64,000 nucleotides of DNA from Cercis canadensis (lineage: Eukaryota > Streptophyta > Magnoliopsida > Fabales > Fabaceae): positions 762,760-826,759 of the forward strand of contig QAOA01006081.1 of assembly GCA_003255065.1 (NCBI GenBank), written 5' to 3'. Made by a program: the position numbers and the translations under genes. A model generated the notes under the pieces. It was given only the letters and a program-made list of their open reading frames with translations. It was not told where the DNA came from and searched no databases. The number at the start of each line of letters is the position of its first letter. The first letter of the stretch is position 1. Below, one piece after another: positions 1 through 10,739 of this stretch.

Positions 1-35
<35 letters not shown>
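1..35. repeat. (TA)n microsatellite at window edge
   Basis: Pure TA dinucleotide run, then a short AT-rich tail leading into a GC-rich transposon end. It marks where the left end of the following MITE-like sequence becomes unreadable. Confidence 0.95.
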
Positions 36-39
<4 letters not shown>

Positions 40-46
40 TATATAC

Positions 47-199
47 AGTGTGGGGCGGGGCAGGGCTTCCCCATCCCCAGACCCGCCCCAATCAAATTAC
101 TCATCCCCATCTCCATACCCATTTTTTTGCCCCATACCCATACCCGAACGGGTCAAAAAACCGGGGCCCCATCGGATCTGGGGCAAATTGCCATCCCTA
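47..199. mobile_element. hAT-type MITE fragment
   Basis: A short GC-rich block with repeated CCCCATACCC-type units ends in GGCAAATTGCCATCCCTA, whose reverse complement begins TAGGGATGGCAA, a terminal sequence typical of non-autonomous plant hAT elements. The left end begins CAGTGTGGGGCGGGG but has decayed into the TA microsatellite, so no 8-bp target duplication can be confirmed. The right boundary coincides exactly with the start of the sequence shared with 10028 onward, where the block is absent, so it is an insertion specific to this copy of the Spinster promoter. Confidence 0.5.
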
Positions 200-548
200 C
201 ACAGAATCCCCACTGTTACAGAAGAAGCTTAGAGCCTTTAGACCCCGGACTCCTAATCCTAATTATATCATGAAAATGGAGATTTCGAATTCCGATTTCA
301 GATCAAAACTATAAAAGAAAAACAGAAAAAAGAATGAAAAAAAAAAAANAAAAACAGAAAAAAGAAAAAAAAAAAAAAAAAGCAAAGCAAATCATTGTTG
401 GGTGAAAAGTGACAGAAAAAAAAAAAAAAAGAGCTGACAAGAGCTCAGGCTTGAGGAAGGAAGAGCAGGTCAGCTTCCTCTCTCTCTCTCTCCTTCAACT
501 ACCATTCAATATCAATAAAAGGGTCAGTGTCAAAAGGTACATATTGGA

Positions 549-1630
549 ATGGCACAACATGAACCAGAAGAGAAGGCCAAGCCTTCCCCTGAGCCTAAGC
601 CTAAGGTTGCTTTGGAGGCCAAAACAGAGACTAAGGTTGCTTCGAAGGTTATAAAAGAGGCTAAGCCTACAGTGATGGCGAGGCCTTCGACCATGATTCC
701 AGAAGATTCATGGTTTACACCCAAGAGGTTATTATACCCTTTTTTTTTTTCTGCTGTGCTTTTGTTGTTAGATCTGTGCTGGGAGAATGTGGGTAAAGGA
801 AGGAAATTTTGGGTCTTTTATCAATCGTTTTGTTGATTGCATGTAGATAACAAATTTAAGGTTTTTGCTCAATGAGCTATTGCTCATTGTGTTGTTAAAA
901 ATTCTGGGTTATTATTACTGTTATTTGCTTGTGGACAACGAGTTTAAGTTTCTTGGTGACTTTTTTTTTTTTTTAAAAAAAAAAATTCTGCTCAATGAGG
1001 CATCGAGCACTGTGTTGTCTTGCTTTTGGGGCATCTGGGTCTATATAGTTTTTTATTTATTTAAAATCTTTTGAATGCTGGATTAATAGGTTGGAGTTCC
1101 TGTCGTACTTGCTACTCACTTATGGATATTCTTTGCTACTTCTACACGACAGAAGCCACGACCTCATGCTCTGTTAAAGCTGATGTTTTTGAGCACTAAA
1201 TTGAAAACATGAAGAAGAAAAAGACAAAAACTAATAACTACTTGGTTAACCTTTAATAATTAATTTGTTCTTTAGTAGCTCATGTTAAATATTGATGATT
1301 CACATTCATGGTCCTGGCTGGTTAAGCCAAGGAAGTGATATGAAGATTCATAACGTGTTACACCCTCTTTGTTTAAATAATTTTGGCAATATTTCCATGG
1401 TATGGTTTATTTCTTTAACTGTGAAGTTAAATAGAATTTCAGACTTTATGATCCGTTTAAAATCTCAAGTTGCTGAGGTCTCCCATCTTGTTTTGTAGGT
1501 TACTTTTTGTATTTTGTGTGATTAGCTTGATAACCTATTTGGACCGAGGAGCAATAGCAAGCAATGGTGTGAATGGAAGCCTTGGAACTTGCTCAAAAGA
1601 GGGTACCTGCACACGTGGTACCGGAATACA
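549..1630 (+). CDS. Spinster-like MFS transporter, partial copy A (exons 1-2)
   Basis: Exon 1 is 549-727 and exon 2 is 1499-1630. Exon 1 encodes a proline/lysine-rich N-terminus starting MAQHEPEEKAKPSPEPKPKV and ending SWFTPKR. Splicing across a phase-2 junction gives RLLFVFCVISLITYLDRGAI, then ASNGVNGSLGTCSKEGTCTR and GTGIQ, the first membrane segment and first loop of plant Spinster (SPNS) transporters, putative sphingolipid/lysolipid carriers of the major facilitator superfamily. Donor sites are AG|GTTATT and CA|GTAAG. The expected next exon (GDFNLSNFEDG-like) does not follow: the sequence runs into intergenic DNA and an opposing reductase gene. Compared with the copy at 10358, this exon 1 carries an in-frame 30-bp insertion (ten residues between PKV and ASKV). 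It is either a truncated gene duplicate or an allelic contig placed beside the main locus. Confidence 0.8.
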
Positions 1631-2188
1631 GTAAGATATACTTGGATTTCTACAAAAATTTGAAGCATGGCTAGAAGAGAACAGAGGATTTACTAGGCTT
1701 TGAAATGAACTGGGAAAAATTATGTAATTTACCTATAAAAAGTTAAAATAAAATTAAACAATTTTCTGTGTTGATTAATCACTTATGCAAGTTATTGTTA
1801 CATTTTTAAGATAAGGGGAGAAAGAGTTGCGGGTCATGCATTTCCAGAAACCTAACTAGGTTTCTGATTTCTCTCCTTGTTGTACATGCTTGTAAAGTGG
1901 CAACCACCAAGGTGTAGAACTTATAGTCTGTGAAATAACTGTTACTGTTGCATGCATGGACTTTTCCTTAAAACTCCATGCCCTGACATTGTAATATGTT
2001 ACACTATTTTAATTGAATTTGAAATACACTGTATTAAATATTTAAAAGTCACTCTAAAAATATATTGAAATTTTAAAAGTACATTAAAAAATTATATAAA
2101 TAAAGTAATTCAAAATAAATATTTTAAATACACTCTATAAATATATTACACTCTACAAATATCTCATCCAAACACACTCTAAATCTGT
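1631..2188. other. AT-rich region, no gene seen
   Basis: Between the truncated Spinster copy and the reductase. No reading frame resembling Spinster exon 3 or later is visible on either strand; the right half is low-complexity AT-rich sequence. Confidence 0.6.
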
Positions 2189-2355
2189 CCAGGCAAATGC
2201 TAAACATAGCCACCATGAACACAAATAACTTGACCCTTATCCTATGAACACAAATAACCTGACCTTTATTCTGAGGCTAGCTTTTGCACACTGAAACTAA
2301 ATTCCTCCCAGGCAAATGCTAAACATTGCCACCATTAACACGAATAACCTGACCA
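2189..2355. repeat. Imperfect tandem duplication of the reductase gene's 3' end
   Basis: About 48 bp beginning CCAGGCAAATGCTAAACAT occur at 2189-2236 and again at 2308-2355, the second containing the real stop codon and last codons of the reductase. A shorter internal copy of the ACACAAATAACCTGACC part lies at about 2239-2263. The outer copy would be 3' flank of the minus-strand gene. Confidence 0.75.
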
Positions 2356-3900
2356 TTGACCCACTCACTGGCGTCAGTAGCCAAAAAGCCCACCACAGGG
2401 GCAACATCCTTGGTCTCGCCAAGCCTTCCTAGCGGACACTCTCCAATGGCGGCCTTCACTTGCTCTTGGGTCTTCCCAGCGAAAAACATGTCAGTTGCGA
2501 TTGGCCCTGGTGCAACACAATTAGCTGTAATTCCAGTTCCCTTGAGCTCTTTTGCCATTATCTTTATCATTGCCTCAACAGCAGCTTTTGATGCTGTGTA
2601 TGTCGCATAACCTGGTTTCAATGAACCCACCAATGATGAAGATAACACTATAATTCGACCCCCACCCCCACGTTTCACACGGTTTGCTGCCTCTCTGCAG
2701 CACAAGAATGCTCCTCTTGTATTCACTCTAAAAACAATTTACCAATTCTTTGATCAGGACACCTTATTCTTTTATTCAATGATCAATAATTAACATTTAT
2801 CATGTCTCATGAAAATCAAATTATATGATGTTCTTGTATCATACATTAGTAATGTAAAACAATAAATTAAAAAAATCTCTCGTGTGTTTGGATGGAGAAA
2901 CTTTCTTAAAAGAAGCATTCCACTTAAAAAAAAAAAAAAATCTATTTGACATATTTGGATTAGCTTCTTAAGCATCNTATTTTACATATTTGGATTAGCT
3001 TCTTAAGCATCTTATTAAACCAAAATTAAGACTTTTTGAGAAATTTAAAAATAACGCTTTTTTAGCTTCTACTTGAAAAAGTTTTTTTGTTTTTAATTAA
3101 GTGCTTCTCTGTCCAAACATATCCTCAATATAAACACTATAATTTATGCTTGCCTTCTAGTTTATGCTTTGTTTACTTCTCAATCATATATTATACTCAC
3201 ATATATAATTACAGAGAATTACGTGTGCTTAACCCCACCAACCATGAAATGCTGCATATTTGTTCATAATATCTTCCATTTTGCTATAATCCACCAGTCT
3301 TAAACTATTTCTAAAGTGGCCTGTATAACACTGAAACTTTTCGCACAAGACATAAAAAGAAAAAAAAAACACAGAGACAGAAATTTCCTGGGTTAACTAG
3401 AGAATAGCAAATTTAAAAAAAAAAAAAAAGCATAAATAAATATTAATTTCAGTTGTAGTTGAGAAGAAGAAAATGTACCTGAAAATATAATCGAAGTCGT
3501 CCAAGGAAGTGTTGGCTAAGGAGGGGAATTTGCTATCAATAACGCCGGCTGAGTTAACCAGGATATGGACGGGCGAGTTAAAGGCGCGCTCAGCCTCATC
3601 GAAGAGAGATTTGACCTGGGTCAGGTCGGATACATCTGCTCCGATGGTGATGGCTCTGTTGGCGTTGGGTGAGGAGGCGTTGATCTGAGCAGCAACTGAC
3701 TCCGCTTGGGCTGAGTTGGATGTGTAATTGACGACGATTTTCGCACCGAGTGAACTCAGATGAAGCGCAATGTCTCGACCGATTCCACGAGACGACCCGG
3801 TCACAATTGCAACTCGATCTTGGAGAGGGCAACATGGAATTGCTCTTCCTGGGTTTTGGTCACTAACGTCGCAACTGGAAGCACCACCTTGTGTTGCCAT
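2319..3900 (-). CDS. NADPH-dependent aldehyde reductase-like SDR
   Basis: Two exons, 3479-3900 and 2319-2727, joined in frame (AG|A = Arg, giving DYIFRVNTRG) for a 276-residue protein. This is a classical short-chain dehydrogenase/reductase: cofactor motif TGSSRGIG at about residues 34-41, NSAG core motif near 115, and the active-site serine region LSSSLV near 170. The catalytic pair is Tyr184/Lys188 in YTASK, followed by the PG motif (CVAPGPIATDM) and a VNGQVIRVNGG C-terminus. It most resembles the plant family annotated as NADPH-dependent aldehyde reductase-like, which reduces reactive aldehydes; the precise substrate is not deducible. The N-terminal 25 residues do not clearly form a transit peptide. 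The single 751-bp intron contains a MITE and an N. A copia LTR ends about 40 bp upstream of the start codon. The frame is intact. Confidence 0.92.
2883..3123. mobile_element. MITE-like inverted repeat in the SDR intron
   Basis: The left end (TGTTTGGATGGAGAA) and the reverse complement of the right end (TGTTTGGACAGAGAAGC) match, as in non-autonomous hAT elements with TGTTTGG termini. An N at 2977 sits between two copies of a 31-bp segment containing CATATTTGGATTAGCTTC, so the internal length is uncertain. No clear target duplication. Confidence 0.45.
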
Positions 3901-3937
3901 ATGTTCTTATACTCTTTGGCTGCTTCTTTTTTACTGC

Positions 3938-4172
3938 TGTCTATAGGATACACAGAATGAGAATAATAATGTGTTGACTTGTATTCAGTGATTGGTTATC
4001 ATATATACAAGTTCTCTCATAACAGATTGAGAGAATATGCTACTGTTATCCTACGGTTATCTTTGGATACAAATGTTTGAATTTGAATGTTTATACACGT
4101 GAGTCATGTGGCTGAGACTTCGTTAGTATATTCACGTGAGTCATGCACGTGAGTCATGTGGCTAAGACTCCA
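3938..4172 (-). mobile_element. Copia LTR, downstream (3') LTR of the truncated element
   Basis: On the minus strand the copia reading frame runs through a purine-rich tract (GCGGGGGCGTAA) immediately followed by TGGAGTC, the expected start of a 3' LTR. It carries three CACGTGAGTCATG units (G-boxes at 4096, 4133 and 4146), then a TATA element (GTATATATG, about 4001-4008) and a transcribed-looking end that stops near CTATAGACA at about 3938. The exact outer end is inferred from the TG...CA rule. The second LTR is missing, so no target duplication can be read. Orientation is the same as that of the reductase gene just downstream. Confidence 0.6.
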
Positions 4173-5187
4173 TTACGCCCCCGCAAGATGGTGGACGAGT
4201 AGAGAACACCAATCTTGTCTCTCAAGGTCTGGAACCGTGGCCCAAGTAAGGGTTTTGTCAGTAAATCTGCTAGTTGGTGCTGTGAAGGAATATGAGTAAC
4301 TTTCAAAGCTTTGGCAACAAGTTCCCTTACGAAATAGTAATCAAGGGAGATGTGTTTCATACGTGAATGAAACACGGGGTTGGCACATAGATAGGTAGCA
4401 CCAATATTGTCTGAATGAATAATAGGTGATGTGAGAAGCTTGAGACCTAACTCAGAAAGAATGTTCTAAAGCCACAGTAGTTCTGCTGCAGTAAAGGCAA
4501 TGCACCGGTATTCAGCTTCTGTGGAGGATCTTGCAACTGACCGTTGCTTGCGAAAGCACCATGATATGGGATTGGGACCTAGGTAAGCAACATAAGCTCT
4601 AGTAGAACGACGGTCAAGAGAGTCCCCTGCCCAATCAGCATCATTGTAAGCTAAGAGCGGAAGATGCTTGCTGCGTTGAAGGTGAATACCATATGTAAGA
4701 GTTGTTTTGAGATAACGAAGCAGGCGTTTGAGAGCCTGAAATTGATTAGCAGTGGGTGCTTGCATGTGTTGAGCAAGTTTGTTGACAGTAAAAGCCACAT
4801 CTGGTCTGGTAAGGGAGAGATACTGAAGAGAGCCCACAAGACGCCTGTATACAGTGATATCAGTAAAGGAGGAAGAGCTAGAAAATTTGCATGAGACAGC
4901 CATGGGTGTCTTGACAGGTTTAGGACCATGCAGTTGAGCTTTATCCAGAACATCACGAATGTATTTGTGTTGAGTGAGGAACAGGCCATGAGGTGTGGGT
5001 AGGAGCTCAAGACCTAGAAAATAGTCAGGCATGCCAAGATCCTTTAAAGAGAATGTGGCTGAGAGATCATGCAGGAATTGAGTAAAAAAGGTAGAGTTGT
5101 TTCCTGTGAATAACAGATCATCTACATAGACCACAAAATAGGCAATAACAGAACCATGCTTGTAAATAAATAGAGAAGCATCTCAAC
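4154..5187 (-). pseudogene. Ty1/copia pol fragment (RT-RNase H)
   Basis: Minus-strand frame running from 5187 with the reverse-transcriptase segment DASLFIYKHGSVIAYFVVYV and its DD catalytic pair, LKDLGMPDYFLGLE, then RNase H ending STEAEYRCIAFTAAELLWL. A TAG follows in place of the usual glutamine, then the frame continues with NILSELG..., SRMKHISLDYYFVRE and ADLLTKPL. All of gag, protease, integrase and the front of RT are missing. The break at 5187/5188 is the exact start of an hAT terminal sequence, so the copia copy was split or truncated by that insertion. Confidence 0.9.
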
Positions 5188-8023
5188 CAGTGGTGGATCT
5201 TGAACAAAATTATTGAGGGGGCAAAGAGATACTTAGTAATCAATAGAAAAAAAAATTATAATGATATACATCTTTTACAATATTCATACTTAGAGACAAA
5301 ATACATTATATACTAAAATATTTCTTCACAAAGATAAACAGTTGTATTGCATAAGATAAATTGCATACTAACATTGATTTGTTGTAGATGCCATGTTAAT
5401 TTCAAAAGCACAAAAAGATACCACAAAACCAAAAAAAAATAGTTCACTGTGTAACATATTAATGTATTAAAATTTAGAAATGTGACAACACAATTAATTA
5501 AACATAATGTTAAATGAAATAACTAAAAATTACCTCCACTTAAAGTGCTGCTCTTCTCTCTTTTAATGACTTGAAATCATCAATAATAGAATCAAAAGTA
5601 AAACTTGTAGCTATTTCTCTTTCAATATAAATCACCATATTATCTGCAAGAAAATTATCTTCCATCTTATTATGCAATCTTGTCTTGATTATTTTTATTG
5701 TTAAAAATGAGTGTTCTATTGTAGTTGTAGTAACTGTGTTCTATTGTAGTTGTAGTAACTGGAAGAGTCAAAATGAGGCGAATAAACCGATCAATCAAGT
5801 AATACACCTTGAATTTCTATGTTCTTACCAAAGCACAACACAATTTAGGTATAGTTGATAGATTCTTTAAATTTGGATGATTGGAAACATCAACAATAAA
5901 GTGTTGAAGTTAAGATTTCAAAATTATCTTTTCTTGCTCAGTAAAATCATCAGAATAGTACTTTTCCACAAGAGTGCAAATATTATAAATGTTGAAAACT
6001 TTATAAGCATCCTTAAGAACTAAATGAGAGCTAAGTGTTAAAAGCTCCAATGCTTTATCATTAAATATGTTATTCAACTCAAGCAATTGCTTATCTATTG
6101 TAGCAAGAAATATTTCCACTCTATAATAGTGTTCCACTGTGATATGATCTTTTTGATGATGGGAGCGCCTTTGTCATGCTATAAAAGGAGCACTAAAGTT
6201 AGAAACATCAATATCATGTTGCTTACAGAATAATGTCACTTTGTTCAACAAATCCTGCCAACCATCATCTCTCAACTTTTGAGTGAGAACTTTTGTAGTA
6301 TGAACTAAATTTATTGCATTAATTATATCTTGAGATTGTTCCTACAAAGCTTGACAAAGAATATTTGTTATTCCCATGATCTCTTTCATCAAATGTAGAA
6401 TAAATATAAACTCAAATGAAATCAAAATATTATAAGCTGCATCAACATCCCCTATTTGAGAATAAGTTGACCCATCAACAATAATCTTCTGAACAACTGA
6501 ACAAGTTGTAGAAAATATATTTATCATACTACAAATAGAGTTAAAATAGGACCCAACGAGCATCTCCAGCCTGTTTCAAAGTGCCAATTTGATTTCTCCC
6601 TTTACCGATTTCAAGTCCACCAATCTCAAGCATAAGTGCAATTTCATCTAACTTAGCAACTTGCAACTCATCATGTCGTTTACTAGATGAACACATGATA
6701 TTAACAACAAAAATCAAATTTGAGAAAAACTAATGAACTCAAATAACCTCCCTAGAAGCAGCAACCAATACAAGTTGTAATCGATGGGCATAACAATGTA
6801 CATAGTATGCATAAGGACAATCTTTGAGAAATAGTGCTTGCAATCCATCCGATTCTCTTCTCATATTACTAGCTCCATTATAACCTTGACCACGAATATT
6901 AGAAACATCAAGACCATGTTGAGAAAAGACATCACACAACTCTTTTTTAAGGTTTAATGTTGTAGTGTCTTTAACATGCACAAGATCAAAACATCTTTCT
7001 TGTATAAGACCACTTTTATCAACAAACCTTAAAACAAGAGCTATTTGCTCCCTTTTTGATTCATCACATGATTCATCAACAATTATGCAAAACTTAAAAT
7101 CTCTAATTTCTTCCCGAATGTAATGACGAACTTTACTTGAGAGGATATGCAAAATTTCCTTTTGAATTGCATGTGAAGTATACTTAGAGTTATATGGTGC
7201 ATTTTCTAACACAACTTTTGCAACTTCATCATTAATTAAACGATGCTAAGAGTTTTATCATCTCAAGAAAGTTACCTCTATTTTTTGATTCTTTAGTTTC
7301 ATCATGACCTCTGAAAGCACAAGCTTGAAATGCTAACCAACGAACTGTGGCAATAGAGGCCTTAAGACATAGTTGGTTCTTCAAAATTTGATCTAAACTT
7401 TGCACATTAATAATATTGCTAATGTGCCCAGACTGATTCAATAAGTCTTCACAAGCTTTCAGTGCTTTATTATGTGGTGAGGTAGGGTCTCCTCCTATAT
7501 GGTTAAGAAAAGCACAAAATTTTCCATCATTGACTTTTTTCCAAGATTGAAATCCTTTAATAGTAAAAACATATGCCTCAGGACGTCCATTTGATTCTGG
7601 ACTAAAGAGAAAACAAGGTAAGAAATAAGCAACATTTGTAGTAGGAGAGTACTCTAACCAAGAAGGAAAAATGCTAAACCAATTATAGACAAATCTCCTT
7701 GGATTTTTATTTCCAGTAAGAGGATACTTTCTAAGTTTAGGTTGGTATGGGCCCCATTTTAAATAAGCCTTTCGGACTTCATCTCTTTGGTTCACAGGAT
7801 ATTGCCATATTTGATGGCGTTGGCCCGAGTCACACACCAAACAATTAATATCAAATTCATTAGAAGTAACCTTCAAAATCTTAGAAGGTTGTTCCTCACG
7901 TTCAGATATTGGAGCATTATTAGGACAATTTTTTTCATGAGGTGAACATGGAGAAGCTATGCTATTTTCCTCTTTGTCATTAGCTTTTCTCTTGAAAAAT
8001 ACATCAATTTTTTTACTCTTCAC
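5188..8023 (-). mobile_element. TTF-type hAT DNA transposon, decayed
   Basis: The element begins at 5188 with CAGTGGTGGATCTTGAAC, typical of the plant hAT group that encodes TTF-type zinc-finger/DUF4371 transposases. It interrupts a copia pol frame. Coding remnants run on the minus strand up to 8023. I could not find the complementary terminus upstream (between 8024 and 10027), so the far end is lost or diverged, and no 8-bp target duplication can be shown. Confidence 0.75.
5540..8023 (-). pseudogene. hAT transposase pseudogene (TTF zinc finger, DUF4371, HATC)
   Basis: Segments in order: MKSKKIDVFFKRKA start, TTF-type zinc-finger region (INCLVCDSGQRHQIWQYP and FVYNWFSIFPSWLEYS), then DUF4371-like transposase core with IVDESCDESKREQ and RGQGYNGASNM, and HHDELQ-, YYRVEIFLATIDKQ- and C-terminal HATC dimerisation segments ending DDFKSLKERRAAL. 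Inactivating changes seen: a 4-bp insertion (AATTAATGATG) near 7232 that stops the first frame, further breaks at 6564-6738 and 6138-6341, and a 25-bp tandem duplication at about 5713-5762 inside the LPVTTTTIEHS motif that shifts frame. The usual YDGASNM aspartate, part of the DDE-type active site of hAT enzymes, is Asn here. Confidence 0.85.
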
Positions 8024-10027
8024 TATTATGTTATTTCAAGATAAACTTATCACTTCAAAATAACCTGAAAATAATTTAGATAATTCAAACAACTAAAATT
8101 TATAAGTAGTTAGTATTCAATTCCAAGATTCATGAAATAGAAAATACTTACAAGTTATATAGGATGCTCATTTGATTAGCAAATTGATATTTCAATTCAT
8201 CAATTCAACAAGTGCCTCTATTTTAAGCAAACAAGCCTATTATTCATACTTATCTTAAAGGGTATATGAACTTCAAAATAGAAACAAAATATAACAACAA
8301 TCAACAAACAAAAGGAACAATAAATAAAATAGAGAGAAAAACTCACATAGCAAGAGCAAGACATCTTCCATTTCTCTATCTCCAAGACTCTTCTGCATTC
8401 TTTTGCTATAAGAAAAACTAAAATCAATGCAATGAATATAAACTAAAACAAAATTATTGTCTATGCTGAATAATAAATTGGAGTGCTTGTCACCTCATTT
8501 AACTGATTGCTATCAAAATTTAAGGTTTTTTTTGTCTTTCAATAATGGGACCCAACGCTTGACCAAATTGCAAGCAAAATATCATATAAAGAAAAAAATC
8601 AACAACAAATTTGAAGTTTGTAATCTATATTCCCCACCAACACTGATAAATAATATATGAAGAAGTACCAACAACTAATAAATGTGGTTCAAAAATAGGA
8701 AACATGCAGCAAACATATTTAATAATCATGTTATTCAAATGTAAAGGAAAACTTGGAGTTGGATTACTACATGTAACAACAGAAAAAAAGTAGGGGCATT
8801 ATAGTTTTTCAAGAAGACTCTATCATGTCCTATGTTTATTTCCATCTAAAGCAAGCAAAACCAATCAAATTTTGAGAGAAATCTCATTATCAATATTTAA
8901 ATCTTAAAAAATTTTCCCATTGCAATAGATGGTAGACAAACAACAGTACACATACAACTGTTACAACAGTACACAACTCATCCCAGCTGCAAAAGAAATA
9001 CTAAGTGCTTGTCACCTCATTTTCCTAAGATAAAAGAAAACAATATGCTACAAAAGAGGTAATTGAATTAATTTTTTGTCCACTTTAGGGAAATAGCTTG
9101 TGAGAGAAATCTCATAATAAATATTTATATCTTAACTCTTAAGAATGAGTTTTTCCTATTGTAATACATGGTTGGCAAACAAAAATACAGTGACAACTAT
9201 TACAACAGTGGACAACTCATCCTAATAGGCTAATAGCAAAAAGAGTAGTACGTGCAATTATTCAATGCCAAAGATTAACAATGCTAGTTTCAGCAAAGTA
9301 CGAATTTCATGAGTTTTTAACTAAATCATTTACTTTAGTTATTTTTTATTTTATTTTTTTTCTCTTACGAATCACTAAGGAGAACTGGAGAAGTGTAGTG
9401 TAATAACATAAGCAAATAGATAAGATTGCATTACCTGAAATTTGTCAAAAGAATTAAGAAAGAAAGGCGGGCCTTTTAATGTTCTTAACTTGGTTATCAT
9501 CCTCTTCACGATTTGTTACACTCACCAAATCACCATCCTCCATATACTATCATTATTATCTACCCACTATCACTATAATGCTTATTTATTTTCTTTACTA
9601 TTATATTATTCTAATAATTATCTATTACATTTTCATTCCTCTAAATATATTTTGTGCGAGAATTCCTACCTCTTATATAAGGACTAGAAGCCCATGTGGA
9701 AAATTAACAGCTCATCTTATAATCTATAATTAAAATTGAAACCTTATTTAGCTGTTGACAAATTTACATCCGCTTCAAGAATAAGTACAAATAGTTTAAT
9801 TTATATTTATCTGTATGATTAAATTTGGTAAATTAAGGAAAAATGATAAAGTAAAAAATAAGAAGAAGAAATTTATTTATTTATTTTCTATGTGAACAAT
9901 TTTCTTTTTTGAAAAAAGACGAGAACAGAAAAAAAGTTGATAATAATAGAAGACGTACAGTGTCACACGCAGGAATCCGAATCTCAAAACAGTATTTTGA
10001 AACCAAAATACAGATAAGTTTAGTTGT
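8024..10027. other. AT-rich region, probable hAT 5' part, no gene
   Basis: Contains direct subrepeats: TGCTTGTCACCTCATTT occurs near 8485 and 9006, and a roughly 90-bp unit with ACAACTGTTACAACAGTACACAACTCATCC near 8935-8995 recurs near 9175-9225. Such subrepeats are common in the upstream part of hAT transposons, but a terminal inverted repeat was not found. No other coding signal seen. Confidence 0.4.
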
Positions 10028-10739
10028 CACAGAATCCCCACTGTTACAGAAGAAGCTTAGAGCCTTTAGACCCAGGACTCCTAATCCTAATTATATCATG
10101 AAAATGGAGATTTCGAATTCCGATTTCAGATCAAAACTATAAAAGAAAAACAGAAAAAAGAAGGAAAAAAAAAAAAGAAAAAAAAAGCAAAGCAAATCAT
10201 TGTTGGGTGAAAAGTGACAGGAAAAAAACAAAAAAAAGCTGACGAGAGCTCAGGCTTGAGGAAGGAAGAGCAGGTCAGCTTCCTCTCTCTCTCTCTCTCT
10301 CCTTCAACTACCATTCAATATCAATAAAAGGGTCAGTGTCAAAAGGTACATATTGGAATGGCACAACCTGAACCAGAAGAAAAGGCCAAGCCTTCCCCTG
10401 AGCCTAAGCCTAAGGTTGCTTCGAAGGTTGTAAAAGAGGCTAAGCCTACAGTGATGGCGAGGCCTTCGACCACGATTCCAGAAGATTCATGGTTTACACC
10501 CAAGAGGTTATTATACCCTTTTTTTTTTTCTGCTGTGCTTTTGTTGTTAGATCTATGCTGGGAGAATGTGGGTAAAGGAAGGAAATTTTGGGTCTTTTAT
10601 CAATCGTTTTGTTGATTGCATGTAGATAACAAATTTAAGGTTTTTGCTCAATGAGCTATTGCTCATTGTGTTGTTAAAAATTTTGGGTTATTATTACTGT
10701 TATTTGCTTGTGGACAACGAGTTTAAGTTTCTTGGTGAC
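10028..10739. repeat. Second copy of Spinster promoter/exon 1 block
   Basis: Near-identical to 200-959, differing by homopolymer lengths, a few substitutions and the 30-bp in-frame indel in exon 1. Copy B stops at an N (10740) exactly at CTTGGTGAC, where copy A continues into a long T run, so the break is at a hard-to-sequence homopolymer. Confidence 0.95.

Noticed and set aside
349..349. N bases at 349, 25954, 33030, 58367 and 58662 as contig joins
   Set aside because: All but the last lie inside A or G homopolymers, and none is flanked by a repeated segment, so they are more likely base-call ambiguities.
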